DNA from: Patiria pectinifera
Taxonomy: Eukaryota > Echinodermata > Asteroidea > Valvatida > Asterinidae
Direction: 5' to 3'
Length of the DNA: 64,000 nucleotides
Assembly (NCBI GenBank): GCA_029964075.1
Contig: CM057135.1
Location: forward strand, 12,550,863-12,614,862
Under the pieces are notes generated by a model. It did no database searches, had not been told where the DNA came from, and saw only the letters and a list, made by a program, of their open reading frames with translations. The position numbers and the translations under genes are program-made. This document shows positions 31,594-42,335 of the stretch, one piece after another (the stretch's first letter is position 1; every line of letters starts with the position of its first letter).

Positions 31594-33735
31594 CTAATTT
31601 ATCATAACACGTTCGGTGTCCAATTTCTTGCTGTACGTTTTCAGACGTCCAAGAAGTTGGCGGGAATTGGGGATATGCACTTCATGCAGGAAGGAGCTAA
31701 ATGCAGGATGCTTTCGGGATGCTACAGTGCTGAACAATTTATCCGTCGCTAAATCGTTCACGATTTTGTTGATGTCTTCCCTGTAATGTTCTTTTTTGCA
31801 GGGGCTTGATCCGACGTATTTCTCGGTGAGTGGTCATTATTTCCTGTAGGGATCTCCCAATACTTCCTGTCATTTTGCCAATGCGGTGGACATGAGTGAG
31901 CCTCAGAATAATTTCCATGGTTGTGCTTCAGTGTGGCTATAAAAAAAAACATTATAGTGAATGAATTAAGTTTTGGCTTCCCAGATTCTAAACAGACTTT
32001 GAACAAAAAGCACAAATAATGTATTATAATCTGATATAGAAACATAATTTATTAGTCACATTTTCCTAGATGATTAGAAAAAAATATTTATAGCTTCGCA
32101 GATTTTCTTCCAACACCATTTTTCAATACTTACTTTTGAACTCTCGATTTTCAAACTCATTGACTAAATCTAATGCTAAGTTGTTGCCTGCACCACCTCT
32201 CAAATTCGATGTTTGATTCCAAATGATGTCGTGTTTCACTCTTGGCTCGAGCCAGCCATTTACACCTGCCGTGTAGAATAAATGGGTAGAAAATAGAAAC
32301 GGTTGACAGATGAACGGTTATTATGACGTTTCTGTGCACTGAAGTTTCCTATACGCGCTCTATGCTTCCTGCATTCTTCGATAATTACAATTATGACACG
32401 TTCAAGACGTCAACACATTTATGTAAGTATAAATTTCAGTTTTTCTCAACACCTTTTACATGAGGTGTTGTGTGTTTGTGATCAAGAGGTATATAATATA
32501 TGTTAAATACTGTTATAAACAAAACAAATCCATTACCTGCCAATAACCGATGGCCTAGTATGAGGTACTTGTTATGGCCCCTTGACCAAAACAAAGGGAC
32601 GCATAGCTTCCACAGTCGGATAAGAAACGGACCATCATTTTCGCGTTCCGCGTCATTGTGGACCAGTTGGAACATTCCATGCCACGCAAGAGCCCGCTGA
32701 TATTCTCGAAGAAAGTCCTGCTTCTTGTTGGTCTTCTTCGCTGTTGCCTCGCACTTTTGTGAACAATACCAGTCGTTCTCTAAACAATGAAAGAGGTTGA
32801 AAATTGAGTCGGTTGCGATAACACAAAATTATATTTACTGTGTGAACATAACCAGGGTTATTGTACTAAATTAATTTTACTGAGCAATGTTTTTGTGCTT
32901 AAGTCAACGTTGCTGTTTTTTTAAGCAGCTCTATGAGATTACCTGGGGCCTCCTGTAGTCCAACACATTCAAGATGGTACCACATGGATCCAACACAGAA
33001 TTTTCCACTTGAACATTCGACGTTAGTGGATTCATCCTTCATCCGCTTACAAGAGCAGAAAATGCTGAATTCCTCACAGCCTTCCCCGCACCACCAGTCA
33101 TCGTCTAGGTCCTGCTTCTTGGGATCTAATCCCACGCATTTCATGTGATACCATCTCTTCCTCTTACATTTTTCTCGTCCGCTGCATTCAATCCACATTG
33201 AGTCTTGGGCATCTTTTGGGTGAGAGAAATAATTCAAACATTATAAGTAAAACCTGAATTTTCAAGCTCTACAGGTATACGTTCTTTTTTAGGTTTAAAA
33301 ACAAAACAATGGTGAGCTTGCATCATATTTTGTTTCGCCTTACCATCAGTGGACGTACATATGCAGTAATCTGCCGTTTCCTCGTCATCAGTTGCGACGT
33401 CGTCTTCTTCACAGACGTCATCTTCGCTGTCGCCGCCTTCATCGGATTCTGTCAAATTGATATCATCCACTTCTAGCCAAATGTTGGAAACCACTTTCTT
33501 CGCAACATCTTCTATAAATGATCGTCGCTCATTCAAGGACGAGGATGATTTTGGCCAGGATGTGTGCATCCATGGTGGCGAGAATGACCATTGCCTCCGT
33601 TGCAACCCGTAACAAATAAATTATTTTGTTATAGGCAACTGAAACTCGGGGTTTTACACCATGGTGGCCGTACTTGTTCCTTAGAAAGAACAGTGTTCCT
33701 CGCTGTGAAGCACTCTCAGGCGAATACATCATGTT
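31594..33735 (-). pseudogene. DUF6589-like PHD-finger gene, 3' half
   Basis: Exons (descending): 33735-33344, 33212-32943, 32779-32537, 32265-32134, 31936-31594. All four junctions have GT/AG and join in the same phase (one base carried over). The first exon holds the GTLFFLRNKYG region (typical of DUF6589) then an acidic stretch and the first pair of a PHD finger (YCIC). The second completes it (WYHMKC, WWCGEGC) and starts a second PHD (FCSC, WYHLEC), closed by WYCSQKC in the third. The third exon also has ENDGPFLIRLWK and HNKYLILGHRLLAG, and the fourth has NLRGGAGNNLALDLVNEFEN, as in DUF6589 C-termini (recollection). Frame breaks at about 33560 and about 31890, plus the retroelement at its 5' edge, make it a pseudogene. 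Confidence 0.7.
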
Positions 33736-34168
33736 TATACGTGCCTATTTATGGGCCTTTCTAAAGTTCACTTTAAGGCTCCCAAAGCTTTTCACGTTCA
33801 TTTGACGGACAGGAACAGGCCTAGTAAAGTTTCCAACGCTTCAATCCGGATCATAAGAACAAACACAAGCTCACACAATGTTCAATTCAAGGCCCTCGGA
33901 TCAGTTCTATTTTCTTCAATAATGCCTTGCCTACTGTGTTCTTACAGTAAATGTGAAGCTCCTGTTATCCTCCAATAGCTCCAAAACACACACAAATATC
34001 CATAAGTCGAGAATAAGCTTGTCAAAAGTGATACAAAACTGTTACAAAGGTTGAAAAAACTTATGTCCTCCACGCTCCTATCGATCGCTATCCCATAATG
34101 ATATCTACAAACTTTTCTGTCAACAGAGGGCGCTATAACTGTTTCATGCGGTGAATTTGGCACTAACA
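33736..34168 (-). repeat. 3' LTR of the BEL/Pao element
   Basis: 433 bp, nearly identical to 41506-41938. The differences seen are at about 33899, 33947-33948 and 34151. Confidence 0.93.
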
Positions 34169-36183
34169 TTCCGGCCCCTTAATTGTACAAGCTCCTGTGG
34201 TACAATTACCTCTTTTTCAAACAAAACCTAACTATTGAACAACAATACTGGAACATTTGTTTTGCTAACAACAATAAACAACATGGCTAACATGCATAAC
34301 TTCTGGGCTTAACTTTAACAATGCAGATTTCTCAAACAAGTCTGCAAAAACTATTAAACAACATTTCCTCTTAAGATTCAGAACTTATTTACATGTGTAC
34401 AATATCCTGGTGATAACCTTTCACCTTGACCAATGGCAAATCTGCATAATACATTGTCCATCTTACTCTTCTGACATAAGTCCAAGTCGAATTTGTCTGA
34501 CATTTTTACAAATCCAAACTCAATACAAAACGTAGTTACATTACACACTGTACTGGTAACCACTGAACACATTCTGAGCAAATAGTTAATTTTGACATCA
34601 TCTGCATGTCACAGGCTAACAAAATACAAAATGCAAACTTCTCTGGTTATTACAAAAGGAGTCCTAAATTTCTCTGCACTTCTATCAAACTACAGGGAAC
34701 TGAAATTGAATACACTTGATCCAATAAACCAAATTTCCATACACAACCTACTTGCAACTTGCAATATAGGCTACAACTATGAGTCTTAAACATACACTTC
34801 CACAATTCTAAAGAAAGGAACTAGCCTAAACTTATACATGTATGCACTTGCATAACCTCCATTTCTGCTAAACACTGCGTAACTTAACACTGTAAGAATA
34901 TAACACTAGCAAAAATTCTAGTCAATTATCCAACCATCTAGAGTACTACAATGAGTCCAAAACAAAAAGACATACTGAAATCTGCCTCTTGCATTTTTAA
35001 ATAACAGTGATAACAAATCTTGTAAATTCATCCTATTTACATTGTTTTCATAAAATACACAATGCCTTCAGTGATAATCATGTCTAAAGACCTAAAGGAA
35101 AATTGCTCATGATCGAGAATTACATACACTGGACAAATCCATGGGTATTCTATGTAGTAAGCACAATTAATACCGAATCTTTGGTTTACAATTATTCAAA
35201 CTGAAATCACATGAACAATCAGCTTATTTACATAATTTACATAGTACATGTGTCATGAAATATACCAGCAAACATTTTTCACTGTACAATTAATCCTGTT
35301 AGAAGTACATGTCGATTCAAATACTTTAACAGTCCACATCTCATACTCAACTTGTACATTTATGGCAATGTTGCAAAAAAATTAAATACACTTGACATCT
35401 GGCAAAACTGAGCTTCTGAATTATTAGACTGGTCACCTGAACAATCTTTCGCTTTAACTTCACACTTACTGCCAACTGTTTTGGGGGTCCAATTGTCTAA
35501 CCAATATACTGAATCAAAATATGAACACTCATTGACAATCAGATTTTAACTTACATATCCCAAATCAATCAATACAAGAGCTCTGTTCTCAATTAAAGAC
35601 TTGTGATCATACATGCACAAACATTTTTTACATGTGTAACAGCTGGGCACAAAAAAGTACTTAACACAAATTACACAATGATTCATCTTTATATTACCAA
35701 TAAGCTGCAAGTGTCACTGAATCAAGAGTTTTTTGAAGTTCCACTCCAAGTATTTCAACTGTCAATTGCAAAGTTCAATGTCAATGCAAACTTGATCCTT
35801 GAAACAGATTTTCGCGACAGTCAATGTCTCGTCCTTGTTCCTGAATCGCGAACATGAAGGCAACTAGCTGGCTCGAGGGTTCCATTCGCAATTTTTTGCA
35901 CGTTTTAAACAAAGGCACAAAGGTAGAGGCGGCGCTTGGCTCGCACCTCATTTGAAATCACAACATATGCAAATCAAATTCCCATTCATCCACTGCAACT
36001 TTGGCTTGAACTCTGCGAATATATCCTGCCTCAACTGCTTCTTGTAAGGTGTAACATCATCAAACAAACTGAGGCGGCGCTAGGCTCGCACCTCTTACAA
36101 ACATATTTACAAACTCCACTGTAGACTGGAGCCGCGATTCATGGGTTGCACAGCTCTCCATGTCTTGTCTTGTCAAACCGCAC
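34169..36183. other. Non-coding interior of the BEL/Pao element
   Basis: About 2 kb of AT-rich sequence without a long frame between the pol stop and the 3' LTR. A GAGGCGGCGC(T)TAGGCTCGCACCTC motif occurs twice (about 35925 and 36070). No env-like frame is seen. No polypurine tract could be identified beside the LTR with confidence. Confidence 0.5.
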
Positions 36184-36984
36184 TTAAGGGTCTGCTTCCA
36201 AAAGCAAGCACAACTTGGTGATCGGCCTCCTGTAGACATTCGTTCTGGTCTTCACCTCCACGCTTCGAACGAATCCATCCTTGTCTGGCATAGTGCGTAC
36301 CACTCTCCCAAGCGGCCAGAGATTCCTTGGCACAGATGTATCCATCACCAACACTAGATCTCCAACACCGACGTTAGGCTGGGGACGCACCCACTTCTGT
36401 CTCTCCTGTAGCTGAGGTAAGTACTCCTTTACCCATCTGCGCCAAAATACATCAGATAGGTACTGGACTTGTCGCCATCTGCCCCGAGCGTAGACGTCGG
36501 TCTCCTGGGTGACTACTGGGGGTAGTTGGGGGGAATGGGGGGTAGACTTCAGCAGAAGCAAATGATTTGGGGTCAATGCTTCTAGTTCGTTCACGTCATC
36601 AGATACCCTGGTCAAGGGCCTGCTGTTGATGATACTCTCCACCTCGCACAGTAGAGTGTGCAAGCTCTCATCAGTCAATGTCTGCTGCTTCATCAGGTAG
36701 AAAAGCAGTTTTCTCACAGTTCTTATCTGCCTTTCCCATACACCACCGTGATGGGACCCTCCAGGTGGATTGAAGGTCCACTGAATGTTCCTCTGCAGCA
36801 ATGCGTTGTTCAGTTGAGCCTGGTTCCACTTGTTGATTTCTGTTCTAAGTTCTCTTTTAGCACCCACAAGATTGGTGCCATTGTCCGATCTCATCTCTGT
36901 CACATTTCCCCGGCGAGCAATGAATCGCCGCATAGCGTCAATGCACGAGTCCGTGTCTAGGGAGTCAGCCTTCTCAAGATGCAC
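36184..36984 (-). CDS. pol: BEL/Pao integrase C-terminal part and DUF5641
   Basis: A 266-codon frame overlapping the end of the main frame by 11 bases. It carries the rest of the integrase core (SDNGTNLVGA, with the central catalytic Asp; FNPPGGSHHGGVWERQIRTV, and the catalytic Glu region beyond) and then the DUF5641 tail (FWRRWVKEYLPQLQERQKW, VGVGDLVLV, PLGRVV). Normally this is continuous with the upstream polyprotein; here a one-base difference at about 36972-36980 puts it in another frame. There is no independent start context, so it is best read as the displaced 3' part of the same gene. Confidence 0.85.
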   Translation of the reverse strand: MHLEKADSLDTDSCIDAMRRFIARRGNVTEMRSDNGTNLVGAKRELRTEINKWNQAQLNNALLQRNIQWTFNPPGGSHHGGVWERQIRTVRKLLFYLMKQQTLTDESLHTLLCEVESIINSRPLTRVSDDVNELEALTPNHLLLLKSTPHSPQLPPVVTQETDVYARGRWRQVQYLSDVFWRRWVKEYLPQLQERQKWVRPQPNVGVGDLVLVMDTSVPRNLWPLGRVVRTMPDKDGFVRSVEVKTRTNVYRRPITKLCLLLEADP

Positions 36985-39900
36985 AGCTCGTCGAAGATAG
37001 ACAGGTGAAAATCACACCATACCGTTTTAGCACACTGCGACCTCTTTTCACCTCTAGTGGCCCAAAGTAGTCCATTCCTACTCTGGTGAAGGGGGGCTCA
37101 TCAGGTTTGATCCTGTCTGCTGGGAGGTCAGCCATCTTCTGCTCCATGACTTTGGCTCTGTACCGTCTGCACATCACACATTTGCTAACTACTTTTCTAA
37201 TTGCGGAGTTGGCACCAGAAATCAAGTATTTCTGTTGAAGACTTGCAAGCACATGGTTCCTTCCACTATGTCCGGACGTCTCATGAATGCCTCTTATGAT
37301 CAAGGTTGACACGTGGCTGGCTTTGGGAAGGATGATGGGGTGTTTAGCATCGACTGGCAGTGAGGCCCTGCTCAATCTTCCTCCAACTCTTAACAGTTCA
37401 CCATTTATGACCGGGTCAACTCTGTAGATGGAACTGGTTTTCTTCACTCCTTTGATCTTTTGTCTGCTACCTCCATCATCTTCTGTACTCTGGGCAAGGG
37501 CTCTGATCTCTTCTGCATATGCTTGGCTTTGTACATGCTGCAAGAGTTTCTTCTCTGCTGCTTGTAGTTCTTTCAGAGTTAGTCCACCCTGCGGAGTTTG
37601 TTCAGCTTTCTGGGACTCGGGCTGGCCTTTCAACCATTTTCTGAATCTTAGCAACCAGCAAACTGCCTTCTTCAGTCGCACCCAGTCTGAGTAGTGCTCG
37701 ATTACTCGATCCAGGCCCTGTTTCTCCATCTCACTTGGCTTGATGGTGCAGGCAAGAACATTCTTCTTAACCCCCGAGTCTTCTGCCACTTCAACTGCAC
37801 CAAGCTCTGGTGTTGTGGGCCACTCATCTTCTGGCTGAAGTAAGAACCCTGGGCCATTCTTCCAGTCATCCATCTGTAGGAATTGCTCAACTCTCCTTCC
37901 CCTTGAACAGACATCAGCAGGATTGAGTGCTGGTTCAATGTGACGCAACTGCATTGGACTTGAGCCGTCAAGAATAATTGCCAACCTGTTGGCGACGAAT
38001 GTCTTAAATCTGGTTGTTCTACTGTTGATGTACCGTAGCACAGACATGCTATCGGTCCAGAAGAAGGTGTCATCTACTTCGATCTCCAGCTCCTTCCTGA
38101 TCATATGGTCAACTCTCACTGCAACTGTCGCTGCTGTTAACTCCATTCTTGGAATTGTCACCTGCTTGAGTGGGGCGACCCTCGATTTACTCATCAGGAA
38201 TGAACACTTGGCTTCGCCTTCATCATTCACCAATCTCAGGAAAGATATGGTGCCATAGCCCAGCTTGCTGGCATCAGCAAAGTGGTGCAAGGTGACTGAC
38301 TTTGGTTCCTCAAATCCATCTGGCTTCAGGCATCTTGCCATCTTAAACTCCGCCAGTCTTGGGAGTTCCAACTGCCAATTCTGCCATTTCTTACTCAGAT
38401 CTGGTGGAATTTCTTCATCCCATCCCAACATCATCTGACACGCGGCTTGCAGTAATTGCTTGGCTGGAAGCACAACTGGTGAGACACATCCCAATGGGTC
38501 GAAGACAGAGCTCACGGTAGATAAAATACCTCTTCTTGGCGGTGGTCTCTCTCTCATCTCAATTTTGTACCCGAACTCATCATCTTCAATGGACCACATC
38601 ATGCCAAGCGCTCTCTCAACAGGCAACTTCTCTCCGTCGATGTTCAAGTCTTTACAGTTTCTGCCTCTTTCATCTTCAGGAATGTTCTCTAGGACTTCCT
38701 TCTTGTTGCTCACCCACTTTGTGAGGTGGAATCCTCCCTTGCTGCATGTTTCAGTCAAACCTTTGACAAGCTGGACTGCCTTAGACACTGTCGGGGTTGA
38801 GCACAAACAATCGTCAACATAGAAATTGCGATGGATGATGTGCGCAATTTCCTCACTTCCTGCATGATCGTCTGCTGTTTTCTTCAAAGCGTAGTTCGCA
38901 CATGAAGGAGAAGAGACCGCACCAAAGACATGTACTTTCATGCGGTACTCTGTCAAGGGTTTCTTGATGTCACCATTGTCCCACCATAACAACCTCAGCA
39001 GATCTCTGTCATCCCTGGGCACCAAGACTTGGGAAAACATGCCTTCAATGTACGTGAGGGCAACCTGGTCCTGCCTGAACCTAGTCAAGACACCAATAAG
39101 GCTGTTTGTCAGATCCGGCCCCTGTATCAACTGTTTATTGAGGGAGACACCTCTGTAGTCGGCTGTGCAGTCATACACCACCCTTATCTTGTTTTTCTGT
39201 GGATGCATGACACCATGATGAGGAAGATACCATAATCTGCCGTCATCCCTTCTTGCCTCTCCATCAGGAACTTTCTCCATGTAACCCTTGTTAAGCATGG
39301 ACCCCATGTAGCCTGTATATTCCTCCTGGAATTCTGGTTGTCTCTGGAACTTTCTTTGCAGATGGGCCGTTCTCTGTTCTGCTTGTGGTCTGTTGTTCGG
39401 CATTCTGACTTCTGTCTGTTTCAGTGGGAGTGCAATCTCGTAATGGTCGCCAACCATTCTGATGGAGTTCTCCACCTGCTGGGTGAAGAGTAAATCCTGT
39501 CTGGACTTCTCTGGCTTGTCTTCTATGATCCTCTCATTGAAGTCATGATTGAAAAGCTTCTCCAGCTGATCATCAATGTCTGATTTGGCTTTCACTGTTA
39601 CTCTATGGGAGATGATTCTCTGTTGACCTTGATTTCTCTTTGACCCATAAAGCTGCCAACCAAGGACTGATCGGCAAGCAAAGGGGCCACCGTCCTTGCT
39701 GTTTATGACTTCAAGTGGTTCCATCGCCTTGGGGACATTGTTTCCAATCAACAGCCCCACCTCTGCATCAACATTTGGCAGCTCAACTCTGTCCAAGTAC
39801 TGCCATTCCTTCAAGTCATCTTTGGTGAGGATGTCTTCTCTGACTACCGGGATTTGTGTCTGGGTGTAGACTTCTGGAAGACTGATGACTGTTTGACTCT

Positions 39901-41371
39901 GCAGGTCCATTATCTCAAGATCCGACAACACACGCCCCTTCACCACCTTCTCGTCAGTCAAAGTTTGTACTTGTATGTTGACTGCCTTTCCTTTCTCACC
40001 AAGCCGGGTCACCACTGCATCAGCACAGAAGACTGCATTACTGCCGGAGTCCAAGAATGCATAGGTTTTGGTCTGCATTCCTGTCTTTCTTGACCTCAGG
40101 ATGACTGGAACCACCCCTGGGAGTGATTCAGTAGGACGCACATTGACGCAGTTTGTTAAACCGCATTTAACATTGTCCTTTACGTCTGTTTCTTCATTAA
40201 GCCGAGTTTGCTTTCCATTGACGGCACTAACTGGTGTAGCATCAGGCTGCTGGGGGCTTTTCCATTCTCTGTGTAGCACTGTAGGATGCCACCGTCGACA
40301 AATACTGCACTTCTGTCTTTTCTTACAGTCTCTTGCAAGATGTGATGATGCACGCATGCACCCAAAGCATAGCCCCTTGGCACGGCAGAACTCAATCTCG
40401 TCATATGGCTTGCTGGCCAGTACTGCACAGCTCTCTATGCAATGGCTAGCATCACTGCAATAAATGCAGGCTCCACTGCTCACAGTTTGTTCTGATTCAC
40501 CACTCACAGTTGTGCTGAAACTGGTCTTGGTTGGAAACTTTGTTGCTCTTGGGCTTGGCTTGTTACTGTTTCCTTTTCCGTTGATTGCCTTGGTTATGTC
40601 TCCATAGATTGGGTTGCATGCAATGCGTGTCTGTTTGTTGATAAAGGTGACGACGTCATCAAACACAACATTTCTGTTCTTCTCTTCTTGGATATCATCA
40701 GCCTTATTCCTCCACCTATCTCTCAGCTTGTATGGAAACTTTGCTGTGATCATCCGAATGTTCTGCGAATGATTGATCTCCTGCTCCATACTGAGATCCT
40801 TGGCTAAGTTGTACAGCTCTGTGATGAACACTGAATAGCGATGGAGCTCATCTTTATCCTCTGGCTTGATGTCCGGCCACCCAACTGCCTTTGCCACCAT
40901 GTTGTCAATGATGCGATGCTTGTCGCCGAATTTCTTCTTCAGCAGAAGTTTGGCCTTGGCGAGAGCGTCTGCCGAGTCTTCACCATACATACAGCTTTTC
41001 ACAATGGCATTCGCTTCGCCCCTGGTGTACTGCTCCAAAAAGTACAGTTTGTCCTTGTCATTGTTGGTCTTGGATTCAATGGTGTGCTCGAAGGCCCTAA
41101 CAAATGCATGGTAATCAAGTGGGTTTCCACTGAATGGCTGTATCTGTCTTTGGGGGAGGGATGATCTCATGTGACACTCAACCAACAACTTCATCAGCTG
41201 GTTTTGCTGTTTCATTGATTCCCCCTGTTGCTGAAGAAAGGATGTTAAGGCACCGGCACTCTCTTCATTTGGTTCTCCACCACCCGCAGCACCACCCGGA
41301 CTGGCTTCGGGTGTTGGTAACCATGGGTCAACTGTGGACAACATGACTTGATCCTTATCTAGCTCATCCAT
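36974..41371 (-). CDS. gag-pol: BEL/Pao Gag-Pol polyprotein (lesioned)
   Basis: A 1465-codon frame. Domains in order: DUF1759 Gag region (about 75-220); zinc knuckles (about 302-367, CIYC...CFGC...CSIC); DUF1758-type aspartic protease (LDSGSNAVF at about 440); reverse transcriptase with YVDD at about 851; the Pao 'peptidase A17'/RNase H region (FADASKLGYG, WTDSMSVLRYI); the zinc-binding integrase N-terminus (HETSGHSGRNH and CVMC); and the start of the integrase core. In RT motif A the usual Asp before IEGMF is absent (TYIEGMF at about 774), whereas the second element in this window has CDIEGMF. The frame then ends early at a one-base shift. With both defects this copy is unlikely to be autonomous. 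Confidence 0.93.
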   Translation of the reverse strand: MDELDKDQVMLSTVDPWLPTPEASPGGAAGGGEPNEESAGALTSFLQQQGESMKQQNQLMKLLVECHMRSSLPQRQIQPFSGNPLDYHAFVRAFEHTIESKTNNDKDKLYFLEQYTRGEANAIVKSCMYGEDSADALAKAKLLLKKKFGDKHRIIDNMVAKAVGWPDIKPEDKDELHRYSVFITELYNLAKDLSMEQEINHSQNIRMITAKFPYKLRDRWRNKADDIQEEKNRNVVFDDVVTFINKQTRIACNPIYGDITKAINGKGNSNKPSPRATKFPTKTSFSTTVSGESEQTVSSGACIYCSDASHCIESCAVLASKPYDEIEFCRAKGLCFGCMRASSHLARDCKKRQKCSICRRWHPTVLHREWKSPQQPDATPVSAVNGKQTRLNEETDVKDNVKCGLTNCVNVRPTESLPGVVPVILRSRKTGMQTKTYAFLDSGSNAVFCADAVVTRLGEKGKAVNIQVQTLTDEKVVKGRVLSDLEIMDLQSQTVISLPEVYTQTQIPVVREDILTKDDLKEWQYLDRVELPNVDAEVGLLIGNNVPKAMEPLEVINSKDGGPFACRSVLGWQLYGSKRNQGQQRIISHRVTVKAKSDIDDQLEKLFNHDFNERIIEDKPEKSRQDLLFTQQVENSIRMVGDHYEIALPLKQTEVRMPNNRPQAEQRTAHLQRKFQRQPEFQEEYTGYMGSMLNKGYMEKVPDGEARRDDGRLWYLPHHGVMHPQKNKIRVVYDCTADYRGVSLNKQLIQGPDLTNSLIGVLTRFRQDQVALTYIEGMFSQVLVPRDDRDLLRLLWWDNGDIKKPLTEYRMKVHVFGAVSSPSCANYALKKTADDHAGSEEIAHIIHRNFYVDDCLCSTPTVSKAVQLVKGLTETCSKGGFHLTKWVSNKKEVLENIPEDERGRNCKDLNIDGEKLPVERALGMMWSIEDDEFGYKIEMRERPPPRRGILSTVSSVFDPLGCVSPVVLPAKQLLQAACQMMLGWDEEIPPDLSKKWQNWQLELPRLAEFKMARCLKPDGFEEPKSVTLHHFADASKLGYGTISFLRLVNDEGEAKCSFLMSKSRVAPLKQVTIPRMELTAATVAVRVDHMIRKELEIEVDDTFFWTDSMSVLRYINSRTTRFKTFVANRLAIILDGSSPMQLRHIEPALNPADVCSRGRRVEQFLQMDDWKNGPGFLLQPEDEWPTTPELGAVEVAEDSGVKKNVLACTIKPSEMEKQGLDRVIEHYSDWVRLKKAVCWLLRFRKWLKGQPESQKAEQTPQGGLTLKELQAAEKKLLQHVQSQAYAEEIRALAQSTEDDGGSRQKIKGVKKTSSIYRVDPVINGELLRVGGRLSRASLPVDAKHPIILPKASHVSTLIIRGIHETSGHSGRNHVLASLQQKYLISGANSAIRKVVSKCVMCRRYRAKVMEQKMADLPADRIKPDEPPFTRVGMDYFGPLEVKRGRSVLKRYGVIFTCLSSTSCAS

Positions 41372-41505
41372 TCTGGCAATTCATGCAGGGTAGGCCTATA
41401 CTCTATACTCAGTGCTATTCTAAGCTCCGTGTATACTTGTAACTCGGTCTATGGAACAGTCATGACAGTATTCCTCCCGTAAAACTGGACGGTTTTTTCA
41501 ACTAA

Positions 41506-41938
41506 TATACGTGCCTATTTATGGGCCTTTCTAAAGTTCACTTTAAGGCTCCCAAAGCTTTTCACGTTCATTTGACGGACAGGAACAGGCCTAGTAAAGT
41601 TTCCAACGCTTCAATCCGGATCATAAGAACAAACACAAGCTCACACAATGTTCAATTCAAGGCCCTCAGATCAGTTCTATTTTCTTCAATAATGCCTTGC
41701 CTACTGTGTTCTTACAGTTTATGTGAAGCTCCTGTTATCCTCCAATAGCTCCAAAACACACACAAATATCCATAAGTCGAGAATAAGCTTGTCAAAAGTG
41801 ATACAAAACTGTTACAAAGGTTGAAAAAACTTATGTCCTCCACGCTCCTATCGATCGCTATCCCATAATGATATCTACAAACTTTTCTGTCAACAGAGGG
41901 CGCTATAACTGTTTCATGCGTTGAATTTGGCACTAACA
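41506..41938 (-). repeat. 5' LTR of the BEL/Pao element
   Basis: 433 bp. On the minus strand a leader of 134 bases separates it from the Gag ATG at 41371. I did not see a convincing tRNA primer site directly beside it. Confidence 0.93.
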
Positions 41939-42125
41939 ATGTTCATGTAGTCCTTTGAAAAAAAAATATATATAAATATATATATATATAATAAAACATC
42001 TCGCTCACCCGCCGACAGGTATTCAATCTGATTGGGCATACGCTTTTGTTATACAAAGCCACAATGATAGAGCAATATGAAATAAATTTGGTGCATTTTA
42101 TATCACACGAACTAAACGTTATGTA

Positions 42126-42335
42126 CCAACTTCGTCCCCAAGGTGTCGAGCATTACGCACCCACCACTACCTGCTCTCTCACCCTGGTATTGGATCTTTT
42201 GCATGTGCAATATTTTTGAACACGTATGCCAATGACGAATAGTCTGGTGCCTGCATGTGCGTTACATTAGCGTTTGTTTTTGTATGCGGTGTCTGGGGTA
42301 AAAACAGCATCAAATCGTCGCGCCGTGAGTTATAA
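42126..42335 (+). mobile_element. Partial copy of the CAACCTCGTCCCC element
   Basis: Roughly 85% similar to 54976-55190, starting CAACTTCGTCCCCAAG. The right end is missing. It lies in an intron of the DUF6589-like gene. Confidence 0.75.

Larger units (their letters stand above)
33736..41938 (-). mobile_element. Full-length BEL/Pao LTR retrotransposon
   Basis: Two 433-bp LTRs (33736-34168 and 41506-41938) differ at about four positions by eye. The element is flanked by ATGTT at 33731-33735 and 41939-41943, a perfect 5-bp target duplication, typical for BEL/Pao. Minus-strand LTRs begin TGTTAGTGCC. It lies within an exon of the DUF6589-like gene in the same orientation. A non-coding 2-kb segment separates the coding region from the 3' LTR, unusually long. 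Low LTR divergence suggests a recent insertion. Confidence 0.93.
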
